Assembly: GCA_019358855.1 (NCBI GenBank)
Contig: JAHHII010000004.1
Coordinates: forward strand, 1 to 64,000
Reading direction: 5' to 3'
Origin: Timaviella obliquedivisa GSE-PSE-MK23-08B
GTDB taxonomy: Bacteria > Cyanobacteriota > Cyanobacteriia > Elainellales > Elainellaceae
Length of the DNA: 64,000 nt
Part shown: one piece after another, positions 52,742-62,742 of the stretch
Layout: each line of letters begins with the position of its first letter
Position numbering within the stretch: position 1 is the first letter of the stretch
Notes under the pieces: model-generated
Told to the model about the DNA's origin: nothing
The model's input: the letters and a program-made list of their open reading frames with translations, nothing else
The model's database searches: none
Program-made: the position numbers and the translations under genes

Positions 52742-53725
52742 CTAGGCGTGAATTGAGCCATCTGGCATAATTAGCCCCGCCAAATTTGCGCCTGTCAGCT
52801 TCACCATTAGCTTGTCCGACACTCCTACCCTTGCGCCGCGCAGATCGGCTCCGCGTAAGTCGGCTCCGCTTAAGTCGGCTCCGATTAAGTTGGCACCTTG
52901 CAAATTTGCGTGGCTAAGGTTGGCTTCGAGTAAATTTGCCCTAAATAAGTTAGCCCCAGTCAAATTTGCCCCTGTCAGATTGATACGATGCAAAAAAGCA
53001 TCGCTGAGATTAGCATTGTGGAGATTGGCATGGCTAAGGTTACGGCTCGACAAGTCTTTCTCTTTGAGGTCGGCGCCTACTAAATTGGCACCGCTGAGGT
53101 CAGGAGGCTGAGGGCGCGGTGTAGCTTGGGGCGATGGAGACGAGTTCCAGGATGCTTGATCGCGCGGGGCGCTTTGGGGAGGCTGGCTGGGGCGCGCACT
53201 ACTTTGGGCAGATGAACTGTGAGCAGATGAACCGTTTGTAGAATTATGACTGCTTTGGTTTTTGTGAGCTTGGGCAGAACCGCCATTTTGCGAAGGTCCA
53301 TTTTTAGAGGAGCCTTTCTGAGACGCATCGCCATAGGCAGGTCGAGGGGGCGATTGATAATAGTGGTAGCGAGGCGGAACCGTATGCTTTCCAGATGATG
53401 ACGGTGGTGACTGAGGTGACGGTGGTGACTGAGGTGACTGCGCAGACGATTGGGGCTGAGCCTTAGGCTGAGTAGTTTGAGGCTGTGTCCTGGGAGAAGC
53501 AGCGCTGGCCGCTTTACGATTGGCAATATGCGATCGCAAATGATCCCGCGCTTGGTTCAGTTCTTGCAGCTTCTCGTGAGCTTTTTCTTGAAGCCGAGGA
53601 TTGTCCTTGGGAAGGCGATCGGGATGCCAAATAAAAGCCAAGTCCCGATATGCCTGGTTAACCTCGTCCAACGAGGCACCAAGCTCTAAACCCAAGACTT
53701 TGTAGTAGCGTTCTAAATCACTCAT
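52742..53725 (-). CDS. DnaJ-domain protein with pentapeptide repeats
   Basis: The 327-residue protein has an N-terminal J domain (about 4-70) with the Hsp70-stimulating HPD at residues 34-36 (FIWHPDRLPK). A long disordered linker rich in Q, S and P follows (about 75-205). Pentapeptide repeats (about 208-310: SGANLVGADLKEKDLSSRNL onward) come last, ending in LAGLIMPDGSIHA. J-domain pentapeptide fusions occur in cyanobacteria. It may recruit DnaK to an unknown client. Confidence 0.85.
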   Translation of the reverse strand: MSDLERYYKVLGLELGASLDEVNQAYRDLAFIWHPDRLPKDNPRLQEKAHEKLQELNQARDHLRSHIANRKAASAASPRTQPQTTQPKAQPQSSAQSPQSPPSPQSPPSSSGKHTVPPRYHYYQSPPRPAYGDASQKGSSKNGPSQNGGSAQAHKNQSSHNSTNGSSAHSSSAQSSARPSQPPQSAPRDQASWNSSPSPQATPRPQPPDLSGANLVGADLKEKDLSSRNLSHANLHNANLSDAFLHRINLTGANLTGANLFRANLLEANLSHANLQGANLIGADLSGADLRGADLRGARVGVSDKLMVKLTGANLAGLIMPDGSIHA

Positions 53726-54041
53726 CTACAAAAAATAGCCCACAGTTGTTTACTAACAGCTAAAAAAGAACTCAAGATTCATTTTTACTAACGATCTCTC
53801 TCCATGCTACAAGGCTACTCGAACCCCTGATCTGCTGAGATGCTAAAGAATTACTAGGAAATTCCTATAATGAGCATAGCTTCATTGCTGCAAACGCCCG
53901 CCTAACGCCAACCAAGGCTGATTCTCATGTCATTACAAATCTGTCTAAATCTCCTCGACAGAAGTGTCATTTCAGAACTAGACTGATATATTCATCAAAC
54001 TTTTGTACAGCAACGCATACAGAAGAAACCCAAGAAATATT
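53726..54041. other. Upstream region of ilvB, no leader gene seen
   Basis: This gap separates the divergent J-domain gene and ilvB. I looked for a leader peptide rich in Ile/Leu/Val codons and for known riboswitch cores, and found none. Confidence 0.4.
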
Positions 54042-55931
54042 ATGACTAAAGTCTTCCCTTTGCCCTCCCCCAGTGCCGTGCTGACCCAACCTGGGTTACC
54101 ATCTCAAATTCAGACGGTAACTCAGGCAACAGGTGCATACGCACTGATTGATAGCTTGAGACGACATGGTGTTAAGCATATTTTTGGCTACCCTGGTGGT
54201 GCCATTCTGCCAATATATGATGAGCTATATCGGGCAGAGTCGGCGGGCTTTGTGAAGCATATTTTAGTCAGGCATGAGCAAGGAGCAGCCCATGCAGCCG
54301 ATGGTTATGCGCGGGCGACAGGGCAGGTAGGAGTGTGCTTTGGGACTTCGGGACCAGGAGCAACTAACCTGGTGACAGGTATTGCCACCGCTCAGATGGA
54401 CTCGATCCCCATGGTGATTATTACGGGGCAGGTTGGGCGGGCTTCGATCGGCAGCGATGCGTTTCAAGAGACGGATATCTATGGTATTACGTTGCCCATC
54501 GTCAAGCATTCTTATGTGGTGCGTGACCCAAAAGATATGGCGCGGATCGTGGCAGAAGCGTTTCACATTGCTGCTACGGGACGACCAGGGCCAGTTTTGA
54601 TTGATGTTCCTAAAGATGTAGGACTAGAAAAATTTGATTATGTGCCAGTTGAACCGGGAACAGCGAAGTTACCTGGGTATCGCCCTACTGTAAAGGGCAA
54701 TCCCCGGCAAGTCGTGCAGGCTTTAAAGTTGATTCGACAGGCGCGCCGACCTTTGTTATACGCCGGGGGTGGAGCGATCGCCGCTGGTGCCCACGCCGAA
54801 ATCAAAGAGCTAGCGGAGCGCTACAACATTCCGGTTACCACGACCCTCATGGGCATTGGCGCGTTTGATGAACACCATCCTCTTGCCGTGGGCATGTTGG
54901 GAATGCACGGCACAGCATACGCTAACTTTGCCGTTACTGAATGCGACTTACTGATTGCAGTCGGCGCACGATTTGATGATCGGGTAACTGGAAAACTGGA
55001 TGAATTTGCCGCTCGTGCAAAAGTCATTCACATCGACATTGATCCCGCAGAGGTTGGCAAAAACCGCATACCTGATGTGCCTATTGTGGGCGATGTCCGA
55101 CGAGTGCTGACGGATTTATTGCAGCATGATGCTAAAAGCGACAGCGCCGCTAGTTCCACTCAAACTCAGGATTGGCTGCAAAGAATCGCTCGCTGGAAAG
55201 TCGATTATCCTCTGGTGGCACCTAGCTATCCAGGCGTGTTGTCTCCCCAGGAAGTCATCGTTGAAATTGGTCGGCAGGCTCCCCACGCTTGCTACACGAC
55301 AGACGTAGGGCAGCACCAAATGTGGTCGGCACAGTTCCTCAAGAATGGCCCTCGTCGCTGGATTTCGAGTGCAGGTTTAGGGACAATGGGCTTTGGGATG
55401 CCTGCGGCAATGGGTGCAAAGGTTGCGCTTCCTGATGAACAAGTGATTTGTATTAGCGGTGATGCTAGTTTTCAGATGAACCTTCAAGAGTTGGGTACGT
55501 TGGCGCAGTACGGCATTAACGTCAAAACTATGATTATCAACAATGGTTGGCAGGGCATGGTGCGCCAGTGGCAGGAAGCGTTTTATGGAGAGCGCTACTC
55601 TTCGTCGAACATGGAGCCGTCAATGCCTGACTTTGTGATGCTGGCACAGGCGTATGGCATTAAGGGGATGCTGGTGAAAACGCGGGAAGAGTTGGCAGGG
55701 GCGATCGCTGAAATGCTAGCTCATGAGGGCCCTGTGCTGATGGATGTCCAAGTGAAGCGCGACGAAAATTGTTATCCTATGGTCGTTCCGGGTAAGAGTA
55801 ATGCCCAAATGGTAGGGTTACCCAAGCTGCTAGAGCCGGAAAATCCCAAAGCTCTAACGAATTGTGGCAACTGTGGCGCTGAGAATCAGCCAGGCAATAA
55901 GTTTTGCCCAGAGTGTGGAACAAAACTCTAA
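54042..55931 (+). CDS. ilvB: Acetolactate synthase, large subunit, with zinc-ribbon tail
   Basis: This 629-residue TPP enzyme makes acetolactate or acetohydroxybutyrate for branched-chain amino acids. It has [17 protein letters not shown], the catalytic Glu in [19 protein letters not shown], and the GDASFQMN and [12 protein letters not shown] regions of the TPP site. The last 20-odd residues ([20 protein letters not shown]) are a C-x2-C-x10-C-x2-C zinc ribbon, not part of the catalytic fold. ATG 54042 is chosen; an in-frame TTG at 54003 is less likely. Confidence 0.95.
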   Translation: MTKVFPLPSPSAVLTQPGLPSQIQTVTQATGAYALIDSLRRHGVKHIFGYPGGAILPIYDELYRAESAGFVKHILVRHEQGAAHAADGYARATGQVGVCFGTSGPGATNLVTGIATAQMDSIPMVIITGQVGRASIGSDAFQETDIYGITLPIVKHSYVVRDPKDMARIVAEAFHIAATGRPGPVLIDVPKDVGLEKFDYVPVEPGTAKLPGYRPTVKGNPRQVVQALKLIRQARRPLLYAGGGAIAAGAHAEIKELAERYNIPVTTTLMGIGAFDEHHPLAVGMLGMHGTAYANFAVTECDLLIAVGARFDDRVTGKLDEFAARAKVIHIDIDPAEVGKNRIPDVPIVGDVRRVLTDLLQHDAKSDSAASSTQTQDWLQRIARWKVDYPLVAPSYPGVLSPQEVIVEIGRQAPHACYTTDVGQHQMWSAQFLKNGPRRWISSAGLGTMGFGMPAAMGAKVALPDEQVICISGDASFQMNLQELGTLAQYGINVKTMIINNGWQGMVRQWQEAFYGERYSSSNMEPSMPDFVMLAQAYGIKGMLVKTREELAGAIAEMLAHEGPVLMDVQVKRDENCYPMVVPGKSNAQMVGLPKLLEPENPKALTNCGNCGAENQPGNKFCPECGTKL

Positions 55932-55951
55932 AGCACTGAGATAAATCCATC

Positions 55952-55989
55952 TTAAAGCTCTTCTTTGTCTGCGCAGGGAAGGGCTTTAA
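55952..55989 (+). terminator. Hairpin after ilvB
   Basis: TTAAAGCTCTTC (55952-55963) pairs with GAAGGGCTTTAA (55978-55989) over 12 bp including one G-T pair. No T-run follows. It lies between ilvB and the convergent DUF2283 gene. Confidence 0.6.
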
Positions 55990-56064
55990 CTGTTGATGCG
56001 CTCTACGAAGTAATAAGGCTGTGCATAATAATAAGTCTCAGGTTTAGAACGGAAGCACTCTACA

Positions 56065-56265
56065 TTAGGCAGTGGTTTCCAACAAAATTTGCTGCCATGA
56101 GTTAGGGCTTCTTTGGCTAATGTATAAGACTTCAAACCCAACCACTTTACCCTCAGCGTTGTAATCCAATATGATTCCATCACTAACTTCTTCAGACTCG
56201 ACGATCGCAGAATCATCGAGTCTTAGATACAATGCATCGTTTTCTTTGTGGACAATCAGTTTCAT
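56065..56265 (-). CDS. DUF2283 protein
   Basis: This 66-residue protein has the DUF2283 pattern (HKENDALYLRLDDSAIVESE, GIILDYNAEGKVVGFEVLYI). Its start overlaps the stop of the DUF4258 gene by 4 bases. Such DUF4258-DUF2283 pairs are widespread and behave like toxin-antitoxin modules in arrangement; DUF2283 would be the antitoxin-like member. Confidence 0.82.
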   Translation of the reverse strand: MKLIVHKENDALYLRLDDSAIVESEEVSDGIILDYNAEGKVVGFEVLYISQRSPNSWQQILLETTA

Positions 56266-56516
56266 TTCACTCTCCGATCAAAGAAGATTGTTACTACCCG
56301 TTTTGGGGTTAGGTAAGGATTCACAACAACCCGTAACCATCGATTACCAAAGTTTTGGATACGTTTAAGGTAGTGAGTATTACCATGAGGATCAGCAAAG
56401 GGTAAAAGTCTTTCAGGGTCAGTGAGTGCTTCTTCTATCCATAATTCTAGAATATTGCGCTCTTGCATTTGGTGACGGGCATGTACAGAGAGTTCAAATT
56501 CAGGGAATACAGACAT
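56262..56516 (-). CDS. DUF4258 protein (toxin-like partner)
   Basis: This 84-residue RelE-like small protein begins with the family block ELSVHARHQMQERNI and contains LRVVVNPYLTPKRVVTIFFD. DUF4258 members are usually encoded just before DUF2283 proteins, as here. No direct evidence of toxicity is available from sequence. Confidence 0.82.
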   Translation of the reverse strand: MSVFPEFELSVHARHQMQERNILELWIEEALTDPERLLPFADPHGNTHYLKRIQNFGNRWLRVVVNPYLTPKRVVTIFFDRRVK

Positions 56517-56671
56517 GGCTCACGATCGACTTGTTTACCGTGAGGATGACGGATGAAATCTAAGTATAGCGATCGTCCTGCATTATGGATGTTTCTCAAG
56601 TGCTGCTAAGAGTTTCTGAATCTTTGAATCTGTCTATATAAAATTGTGGATATGCTAACGGACTTAATATA

Positions 56672-57932
56672 ATGAAAATGATTTTTTTCAATATCGGTTG
56701 GATGGAACACTATCAAGGAATCACTTCTACTGAATCCTCTTGATGGAGGGGCAAGTTTCCTGATGAAAATGGGTATGGCTATGAAATCTTTAACTTTCTA
56801 CCTTTTAGCGATTATATGTATGGTTACGTTCAACCTTCTGGAAAGGGTGACTACTTTGAGCGGACAATTAACATTGATAACCTAGATGCGCCAAAGCATG
56901 ATGTTGTAAACGATGTATTATCTGTTTGGCTAGCAAGTCATCCAGACAAAAGTGGTACGCGAGTTATAGGTTGGTACAAAAGCTCGACCGTTTATCGGAA
57001 GCACCAGCCATCTCCCAACGGCTCTAATAGAACCTTTAAAGATTCCACATCCTCCTTTGGTTATTGTGTGACAGCAAAGGCAGAAAATTGTGTCTGCTTA
57101 CCCATAGAGGAAAGAACTATTCGAGTTCCAAGAATGGTAAAGGGCGGTGGCGGTTTAGGACGATCAAACGTTTGGTTTGCTGACGGTCAGAAAGAAATTA
57201 CTCTAAATTGTCGCAAAGAAGTAGAAGAGTTAGTTTTGCAGTATCAAACCTCAGAAATAACCCAGTTAAGTAACATTCGGCAAGAAATGGAGCAAGGAGA
57301 TTTCTTTAACACTGAGACTTTAAAAGACGCAAGAGAGCGAGTGTTAATCTCTATAGTTCGTCGTCAAGGGCAAAGCCAATTTCGTCAGCAACTTCTTAGA
57401 GTTTATAAAGGGAAATGTGCTATTTTGGGCAATGATGTGGAACAAGCCTTAGAGGCAGCACATATTATTCCTTATTGCGGACTCGAAACAAACACCACTT
57501 CTAACGGATTATTGCTGAGAGCAGATCTTCATACTTTATTTGATCTCAACCTAATCACCATAGATCCGCAGACTATGAAAGTTTTAATTGCACCTAAATT
57601 AACGTGAGTTCGGGTTAAGCCAGAAGCTGGAAAGCTTGCAAAATCTAGCATTAGATCGTTTGTTGGGTAACATTCTATTTGCAATAAGCCTTGCTATTGA
57701 GAATACCCTCAATTATTGAGTTTGTTGATAATGCTTTTAGAGGGTATGTGGAGCTAAGCAACGCAAAATCAAGGCTTTCAGCGATTTCTTATTCCGAACT
57801 CACGTTAAATTAATGCAAACGCAGTGTCGGGCTTTTTCTAAAAAAGAAATAACCCTTCCTGAAAGCGAAACCAACAGACCTGATAAAACGGTAATGGAAA
57901 AACATTATGCTCAGTGCGAGTGGACGAAATAA
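56672..57932 (+). pseudogene. HNH endonuclease gene broken by a nonsense codon and a MITE
   Basis: Reading starts at ATG 56672 (MKMIFFNIGWMEHYQG), a family-like N-terminus. An in-frame TGA at 56741-56743 interrupts it, after which the frame continues (FPDENGYGYEIFNFLPF). From the internal ATG 56816 a 263-residue ORF ends at 57607 with the HNH part: KGKCAILGNDVEQALEAAHI, then NGLLLRADLHTLFDLN. That stop is contributed by a 204-bp MITE (57602-57805). Beyond it the native C-terminus continues in frame (TLPESETNRPDK, then HYAQCEW) to TAA 57930. A protein from 56816 may still be made but lacks both ends. Confidence 0.85.
57595..57812. mobile_element. MITE (204 bp) with 7-bp target duplication
   Basis: The element spans 57602-57805. 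Its ends are ACGTGAGTTCGG and, inverted, CCGAACTCACGT (12 bp perfect). TAAATTA flanks it on both sides (57595-57601 and 57806-57812). It has no transposase gene and would depend on an IS with matching ends elsewhere. Removing the element and one TAAATTA restores the HNH reading frame exactly. Confidence 0.9.
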
Positions 57933-58000
57933 AAATACTTCTTTTCATCGTTTCGACTTTGCATCCGTTATTACTTGGTAGCCACTAAAACTATTTCTAA

Positions 58001-58009
58001 TGCTATGAT
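58001..58009 (+). promoter_or_regulatory. Extended -10 element of the 58042 gene
   Basis: TGCTATGAT fits an extended -10 (TGn followed by a TATAAT-like hexamer, TATGAT). It lies 32 bases before the ATG at 58042. No matching -35 was seen. Confidence 0.45.
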
Positions 58010-58041
58010 GCCCTTGAACTTTTGTGTTGAGGCAAGCTGGA

Positions 58042-58509
58042 ATGACGTCTACCTACACGCCAGAAGAAGCAAAAAAGGTCATTAAAGCCGTTACATTGAG
58101 CGGTATTGCAGTCGCCATAGCCGATATGGGTATTGTGTCTACTGCCATTGAAGCCACTGCTTTAGCCAAAGAGGTTGCGGGTGTGGCTAAAAAGTATCCT
58201 AACAACACCATCGTTCAAGGTGTGTTTTCTGATGAAGCCATTAAAACTTTCTCTCCTGGTGAACCTCCTAAAGACTTGACACCTGATAATGCAGCGGAAC
58301 AAGCGATCGCTGCAATTACCGATGCCCTTACCACTTTAGAAACCAAAGCAACACCTGAAGAAATCAGTGAGTACAAGCAGTTTATTTATTCGGCAGCCGA
58401 ACATGTTGCCAATGCAGCAGGCAGCGGTTTGTTTGGCAGAGGTAATCCTAAAGTGAGTGATACTGAGGCAGCAGTTCTAACGAAGCTGAAGGGCGCTTTG
58501 AGCATCTAA
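58042..58509 (+). CDS. Helical protein of unknown function
   Basis: This 155-residue, mostly helical protein begins MTSTYTPEEAKKVIKAVTLS. The C-terminal block YKQFIYSAAEHVANAAGSGL, followed by FGRGNPKVSDTEAAVL, looks conserved. I do not recognise its family. ATG 58042 is preferred over the TTG-type upstream start at 58024. It is monocistronic, with an extended -10 upstream and a hairpin terminator downstream (58578). Confidence 0.65.
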   Translation: MTSTYTPEEAKKVIKAVTLSGIAVAIADMGIVSTAIEATALAKEVAGVAKKYPNNTIVQGVFSDEAIKTFSPGEPPKDLTPDNAAEQAIAAITDALTTLETKATPEEISEYKQFIYSAAEHVANAAGSGLFGRGNPKVSDTEAAVLTKLKGALSI

Positions 58510-58577
58510 ACTGTTATTCTCAAATGTTTTTCCTTGGACACTCACTCTGCATTTGATTTTCTCATAAAGCAATTAAT

Positions 58578-58610
58578 AATGGCACCCTGTTCATTGAGCA
58601 AGGTGCCATT
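58578..58610 (+). terminator. Hairpin after the 58042 gene
   Basis: AATGGCACC (58578-58586) pairs with GGTGCCATT (58602-58610), 9 bp perfect with a 15-base loop, followed by an AT-rich tail. Confidence 0.7.
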
Positions 58611-59108
58611 ATCTATATCTCAAGACCTGAGTTTTCACTTTGAAGAGACGATCGCCCCCACAATAATACTTTTGCACAATTTAGGAACGGCTTTCGCGCG
58701 ATTTAGGAACGCATTATTTTCTAAATACGCTGGTCCAAGAGGCAAGAGGTTGACAAGTTATATCGCCTTCTTGAGAAGCGTTTGCACCGCTGTCCATCGC
58801 CCGAATTTTAATAGATAGTAAATATCCTAGTTCCAAAACCCATAGTTTGAGGGAAGGTTATCCCAGTTGCAGCATCATGAAAAATTTGATGGATAGCGAT
58901 CGCCTCTTAGCTCAGCCCTACTGTTTCATTGCCAAAGAAATCGACATCATTTACTCATCAAATCGTACCAGCTTAACCTTTACTCATGACATGACTTCAT
59001 CTATTGCCCTTGCCGATCTGCAAACCATTACATGCCATGGCTTTACTTATCCTGTAGCACTCACAAATTGCATTGCCTTCAAAAGCTCCCCTACTTTGAG
59101 ACAGCAGT
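58611..59108. other. Gap before the second Uma2 gene, nothing firm
   Basis: TTTAGGAACG occurs twice (near 58679 and 58701). A 105-codon plus frame at 58847-59164 overlaps the Uma2 gene antisense and shows no recognisable pattern, so it is not called. Nothing else was recognised. Confidence 0.4.
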
Positions 59109-59687
59109 CTATACCAGAACCCTTGCTACCTCGATCGCCACATCGGGAAAGGCAAGAGGGTTAATAATCCCTGTCGTGAATTCCTGTCGAGATTGATATT
59201 TCCCATCCACAGGATCACGAAACACGATAAGGATATTTTTCTTGAGGTTGTTCACCCAGTACTCAGAAATACCCGCTACTGCATAGATGTCAGCCTTGAT
59301 TCCCAAATCCTTGTCTAGGCTGCTATTGGAATACTCTATGACCCAAAAAACGTTTTCTGGGTAAGGGTGATGAGTTCTGTATTCCTTTCCTAGTCGCTGC
59401 ACAACTGCAATGTCTGGCTCTGGCTCTGAGCCACTAGGGAGTGTAATTGGTTTTGCCGGACGCACCTGTGCCCGATCGCCTAGTAGCCTCGTCAAATATT
59501 CGCCCATGTCGGTAGAACCGTGAGCATGGGGCATTCCTTCTGGGGACATTTCGACAACGACTCCGTTCAATAGTTCGACATGGCAATCGTCCCAAATCCC
59601 CACGTCAACCATGCGGTGATATTGCTCAAGGGTGATTTTTACGGGGACGAGTTCGGGCGTGGTGGGTTGCTGCAACGTCTGGGTCAT
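59109..59687 (-). CDS. Uma2-family (DUF820) endonuclease-like protein
   Basis: This 192-residue protein is the standard Uma2 length. ITLEQYHRMVDVGIWDD at the N-terminus, VELLNGVVVEMSPEG, SEPEPDIAVVQR and FWVIEYSNSSLDKDLGIKAD carry the PD-(D/E)XK acids and the lysine. The family is massively expanded in cyanobacteria and of unknown role, possibly linked to mobile elements. Unlike the copy at 36223 it has no coiled-coil tail. Confidence 0.9.
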   Translation of the reverse strand: MTQTLQQPTTPELVPVKITLEQYHRMVDVGIWDDCHVELLNGVVVEMSPEGMPHAHGSTDMGEYLTRLLGDRAQVRPAKPITLPSGSEPEPDIAVVQRLGKEYRTHHPYPENVFWVIEYSNSSLDKDLGIKADIYAVAGISEYWVNNLKKNILIVFRDPVDGKYQSRQEFTTGIINPLAFPDVAIEVARVLV

Positions 59688-60557
59688 GGCTACACCTCAA
59701 GAGGGTATTTCGATCCTACTTGAGATGTAGCATAACCCCAAGGTTACCTAGCTTGCTCTCTTGCATTTCTGGTTGCTGGGTAAGGTCGCCTGGTAAGCCT
59801 CGATCGCCCTCATGTAGGTAGCCCAATCATGCCGATTCACCATCCAATCCTCAATTAGTTCTTTGTTGTAGAGGATTTTCTGGACGGGCTGAACAAAATG
59901 AATGCCCAAATAACTAGTGGTCTGCCCTGTAACGGCTTAAGGTTCGGTCTGTGACTTGTAGGAGTGAGCAGGTTTCCGTTTTGCTATGGAACGGGCACTC
60001 TGCTTTCAGTGTCGTCGCCTCTACTGCGTTGAGAGAGTCATATTGGCGCCATTTGGTACTTTGTTCACCACTACAACGCATCCTTACCTGTTTAGGACTA
60101 CCCGAGAAAGATACTTCAATGAACGTTAATCTACACGTCTTTATTACGCTTTTTTCTTAGGTAAAACTTAAAAAAGATACGATATTACCCACTCGGGGAA
60201 TACCCTGAAGTTCACTGCATTGCTATGGTTTAAAAGCCACTCATTCAGAGAAAAGAAAGGAATTCCTGATTTTTGACGAAGAGTGATGGTTCCCGGAACC
60301 AATGCCAAGCTGTCCTCTAAACTGAGTTTGCGTCCTGCTAGGTATAAGGAAATCGATCATCAGTATTTGGTGCTGCTTTACTCATGATCCCTGATTCTGG
60401 CGGAGAGGTAAATAGATGTTCTAGATGCAGCTTGGCATTTAAACTGAGTTAGGAGTGAAAATAAGTTGTGCAAAAAAAGGGTAGATAGAATGCCGAGACT
60501 TCATGCGTTTCGCGTAGGCGCGGTAAACTGTTGGGGTTGATTTGGCGCTGGTGCGGT
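59688..60557. other. 870-bp gap with a coding relic and paired repeats
   Basis: On the minus strand 59935-59750 a start-less frame reads like protein: SYLGIHFVQPVQKILYNKEL, then IEDWMVNRHDWATYMRAIEA, then a stop. It looks like the C-terminal end of a decayed gene I cannot name. At 60301-60450 a 12-bp inverted repeat and an 11-bp direct repeat lie together. No intact gene is visible. Confidence 0.4.
60301..60450. repeat. Paired inverted and direct repeats
   Basis: AATGCCAAGCTG (60301-60312) and CAGCTTGGCATT (60428-60439) are perfect inverted copies. TAAACTGAGTT occurs at 60318-60328 and 60440-60450 in direct orientation. The block could be the remains of a small element or an RNA structure. 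Confidence 0.7.
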
Positions 60558-62699
60558 ATGGTGACGTTCTTGTTGGAAGTTGGAACAGAGGAATTGCCTG
60601 CAAGTTTTGTAGGTTCGGCTTTGGAGCAATGGCGATCGCGCATTCCTGCCAGTCTCAGCGATTTGTTTTTGGTGTCAGAATCCATAGAGCTATACGCTAC
60701 ACCCCGACGACTAGCAGTGGTAATCAAAGGTTTGCCTGCGCAACAGCCCGATCGAGAAGAAGAAGTTAAGGGTCCTTCAGCGCAAGCGGCATTCAAAGAA
60801 GGTAAGCCAACGAAAGCAGCAGAAGGCTTTGCCCGATCGCGCAATGTTGATGTCAGCGCCTTTGAGATTCGGAGTACCGACAAGGGCGAGTTTGTTTTTG
60901 TTAACCAAAAGGTTTCAGGTCGCCCGACCGCCGAAATTTTGATAGAACTGATTCCACAATGGATTTTTGGGCTGGAAGGTAAGCGGTTTATGCGTTGGGG
61001 TGATGGCGATTTGCGGTTTCCACGCCCCATTCGGTGGCTGGTGACGTTGCTTGATGACCTCGTGTTACCCATTACATTGGTCAATGGATCAGAAAGTTTT
61101 ACAAGCGATCGCCTTTCCTATGGGCACCGAGTTCTTCATCCATCGCCTCTTTTAATTCCCCATGCGGCTGAATATGTTGCCTGTCTCAAAGCTGCCTCGG
61201 TTGAAGTTGACCCGGCTTTGCGGGAAGCAACCATTGCAGAGCAGGTACAGGCTACGGCTCAGACCGTGGGGGGATACGCTGCTATTTCTCCTAGTCTGCT
61301 TGAGGAAGTTCGGGATTTGGTAGAGTTTCCGAGTGCAGTCATCGGGCAATTTGACCCGGAGTTTTTGGATCTGCCGACTGAGGTCATTATTACGGAGATG
61401 GAAAGCCATCAGCGGTATTTCCCAGTGCTGAAGGCTGAAGGTTCTTCAGAGCTACTGCCCTACTTTATTACGATCTCTAATGGTGACCCGGCTAAAGCAG
61501 ATGTCATTTCAACAGGTAATGAACGGGTAATTCGGGCGCGACTATCAGATGGAAAATACTTTTTTGATCTCGATCGCAAGCAGCCTCTTGAAAGCTATCT
61601 GCCTCGGCTGGACAAGGTAACTTTTCAAGAAGATTTAGGATCAGTACGAGATAAGGTCGATCGCATCCTCACTATTTCTTGCGTAATTGCCGATCAGCTT
61701 CAAGTGACTGCGGCAGAGAAAAGCATTATTGAGCGATCGGCTCTTCTCTGTAAAGCTGATCTGGTGACTCAAATGGTAGGTGAGTTTCCTGAGCTTCAAG
61801 GCGTTATGGGACAAAAATATGCGATTCATGAGCCGCCTGCTGTCGCTACCGCAATCTTTGAACATTATTTGCCTCGTGGTGCGGGCGATCGCCTGCCCCA
61901 AACGTTAGCAGGTCAAGTCGTAGGGTTGGCAGATCGACTGGATACGCTGGTCGGCATCTTTAGTTTAGGAATGTTGCCCACAGGTTCGTCTGATCCCTTT
62001 GCGCTACGACGGGCGGCAAATGGGATGGTGAATGTCATGTGGGCAGCAAATTTATCATTAAACTTGTCTCAACTGCTCCAGCAGGTTTGTGACACTGCTC
62101 AACAGGCTGTTCAAAAGAAAACAACGGCATCCTTACAGGAACAGCTTCAGGAATTCTTCTTGCAACGGGTACGAACGCTGTTGCAAGAACAAGGAGTTGA
62201 TTATGACTTGGTCAATGCGGTGCTAGGGGAGAATGATGCAGAGTACGCTCAGCGAACGCTACAAGACTTGCTAGATGTACGCGATCGTGCCTTGTTTTTG
62301 CAATCTATCCGAAAAAACCAAATCATCGATCGCATTTATGAAACTGTGAACCGGGCATCCCGCTTGGCAGTACAAGGAGATTTAGAGACAACTCAGCTTG
62401 ATCCTACCGCTGTGATTCGTCCTGACTTATTTAAGCAGCCTTCTGAGCAAGCACTCTATGAGGCGCTGATCGATCTCGTTCCGCAAACTGAGGGAGCGCG
62501 ATCGCAGCGCAACTATCAACAGCTTGTTGAGGCATTGGCGCAGGTTGCACCGACAGTCAGCAATTTCTTTGACGGGGCACAGAGTGTGATGGTGATGGAT
62601 GCAGACTTAGAAGTGAGACAAAATCGGTTGAATTTGTTGGGATTACTGCGGAACCATGCGCGGGTGCTGGCAGACTTTGGGGCGATCGTGAAACCATAG
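60558..62699 (+). CDS. glyS: Glycyl-tRNA synthetase, beta subunit
   Basis: This 713-residue subunit of the alpha2-beta2 type GlyRS begins [20 protein letters not shown], the family N-terminus. It has [20 protein letters not shown], an HD-like middle ([40 protein letters not shown]) and a C-terminal anticodon-binding DALR-like region. ATG 60558 is preferred. The alpha subunit gene (glyQ) is not in the window. Confidence 0.95.
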   Translation: MVTFLLEVGTEELPASFVGSALEQWRSRIPASLSDLFLVSESIELYATPRRLAVVIKGLPAQQPDREEEVKGPSAQAAFKEGKPTKAAEGFARSRNVDVSAFEIRSTDKGEFVFVNQKVSGRPTAEILIELIPQWIFGLEGKRFMRWGDGDLRFPRPIRWLVTLLDDLVLPITLVNGSESFTSDRLSYGHRVLHPSPLLIPHAAEYVACLKAASVEVDPALREATIAEQVQATAQTVGGYAAISPSLLEEVRDLVEFPSAVIGQFDPEFLDLPTEVIITEMESHQRYFPVLKAEGSSELLPYFITISNGDPAKADVISTGNERVIRARLSDGKYFFDLDRKQPLESYLPRLDKVTFQEDLGSVRDKVDRILTISCVIADQLQVTAAEKSIIERSALLCKADLVTQMVGEFPELQGVMGQKYAIHEPPAVATAIFEHYLPRGAGDRLPQTLAGQVVGLADRLDTLVGIFSLGMLPTGSSDPFALRRAANGMVNVMWAANLSLNLSQLLQQVCDTAQQAVQKKTTASLQEQLQEFFLQRVRTLLQEQGVDYDLVNAVLGENDAEYAQRTLQDLLDVRDRALFLQSIRKNQIIDRIYETVNRASRLAVQGDLETTQLDPTAVIRPDLFKQPSEQALYEALIDLVPQTEGARSQRNYQQLVEALAQVAPTVSNFFDGAQSVMVMDADLEVRQNRLNLLGLLRNHARVLADFGAIVKP

Positions 62700-62720
62700 A
62701 AAATCGTGAAGCCATAGAAA
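62685..62720 (+). repeat. 18-bp tandem duplication at the glyS stop codon
   Basis: ATCGTGAAACCATAGAAA (62685-62702) is followed by ATCGTGAAGCCATAGAAA (62703-62720). The glyS stop TAG lies in the first copy and a second TAG in the second, so the copied unit contains the stop codon. Confidence 0.9.
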
Positions 62721-62723
62721 AAG

Positions 62724-62742
62724 GGCTTGGCGATGCCAAGCC
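62724..62742 (+). terminator. Hairpin after glyS
   Basis: GGCTTGGC (62724-62731) and GCCAAGCC (62735-62742) form an 8-bp perfect stem with a GAT loop, preceded by A residues. No T-run follows. Confidence 0.65.

Noticed and set aside
53726-54041. Riboswitch or attenuator leader for ilvB
   Set aside because: No leader peptide rich in branched-chain codons and no known riboswitch core could be found.
55986-56216. 76-codon minus-strand frame overlapping the DUF2283 gene
   Set aside because: DUF2283 in another frame explains the region, has the family pattern and overlaps its partner by 4 bases.
58847-59164. 105-codon plus-strand frame before the second Uma2 gene
   Set aside because: It overlaps the Uma2 3' end antisense and has no recognisable motif or ribosome site.
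59951-60160. 69-codon plus-strand frame in the glyS upstream gap
   Set aside because: Composition is not protein-like and no start signal or family pattern is present.
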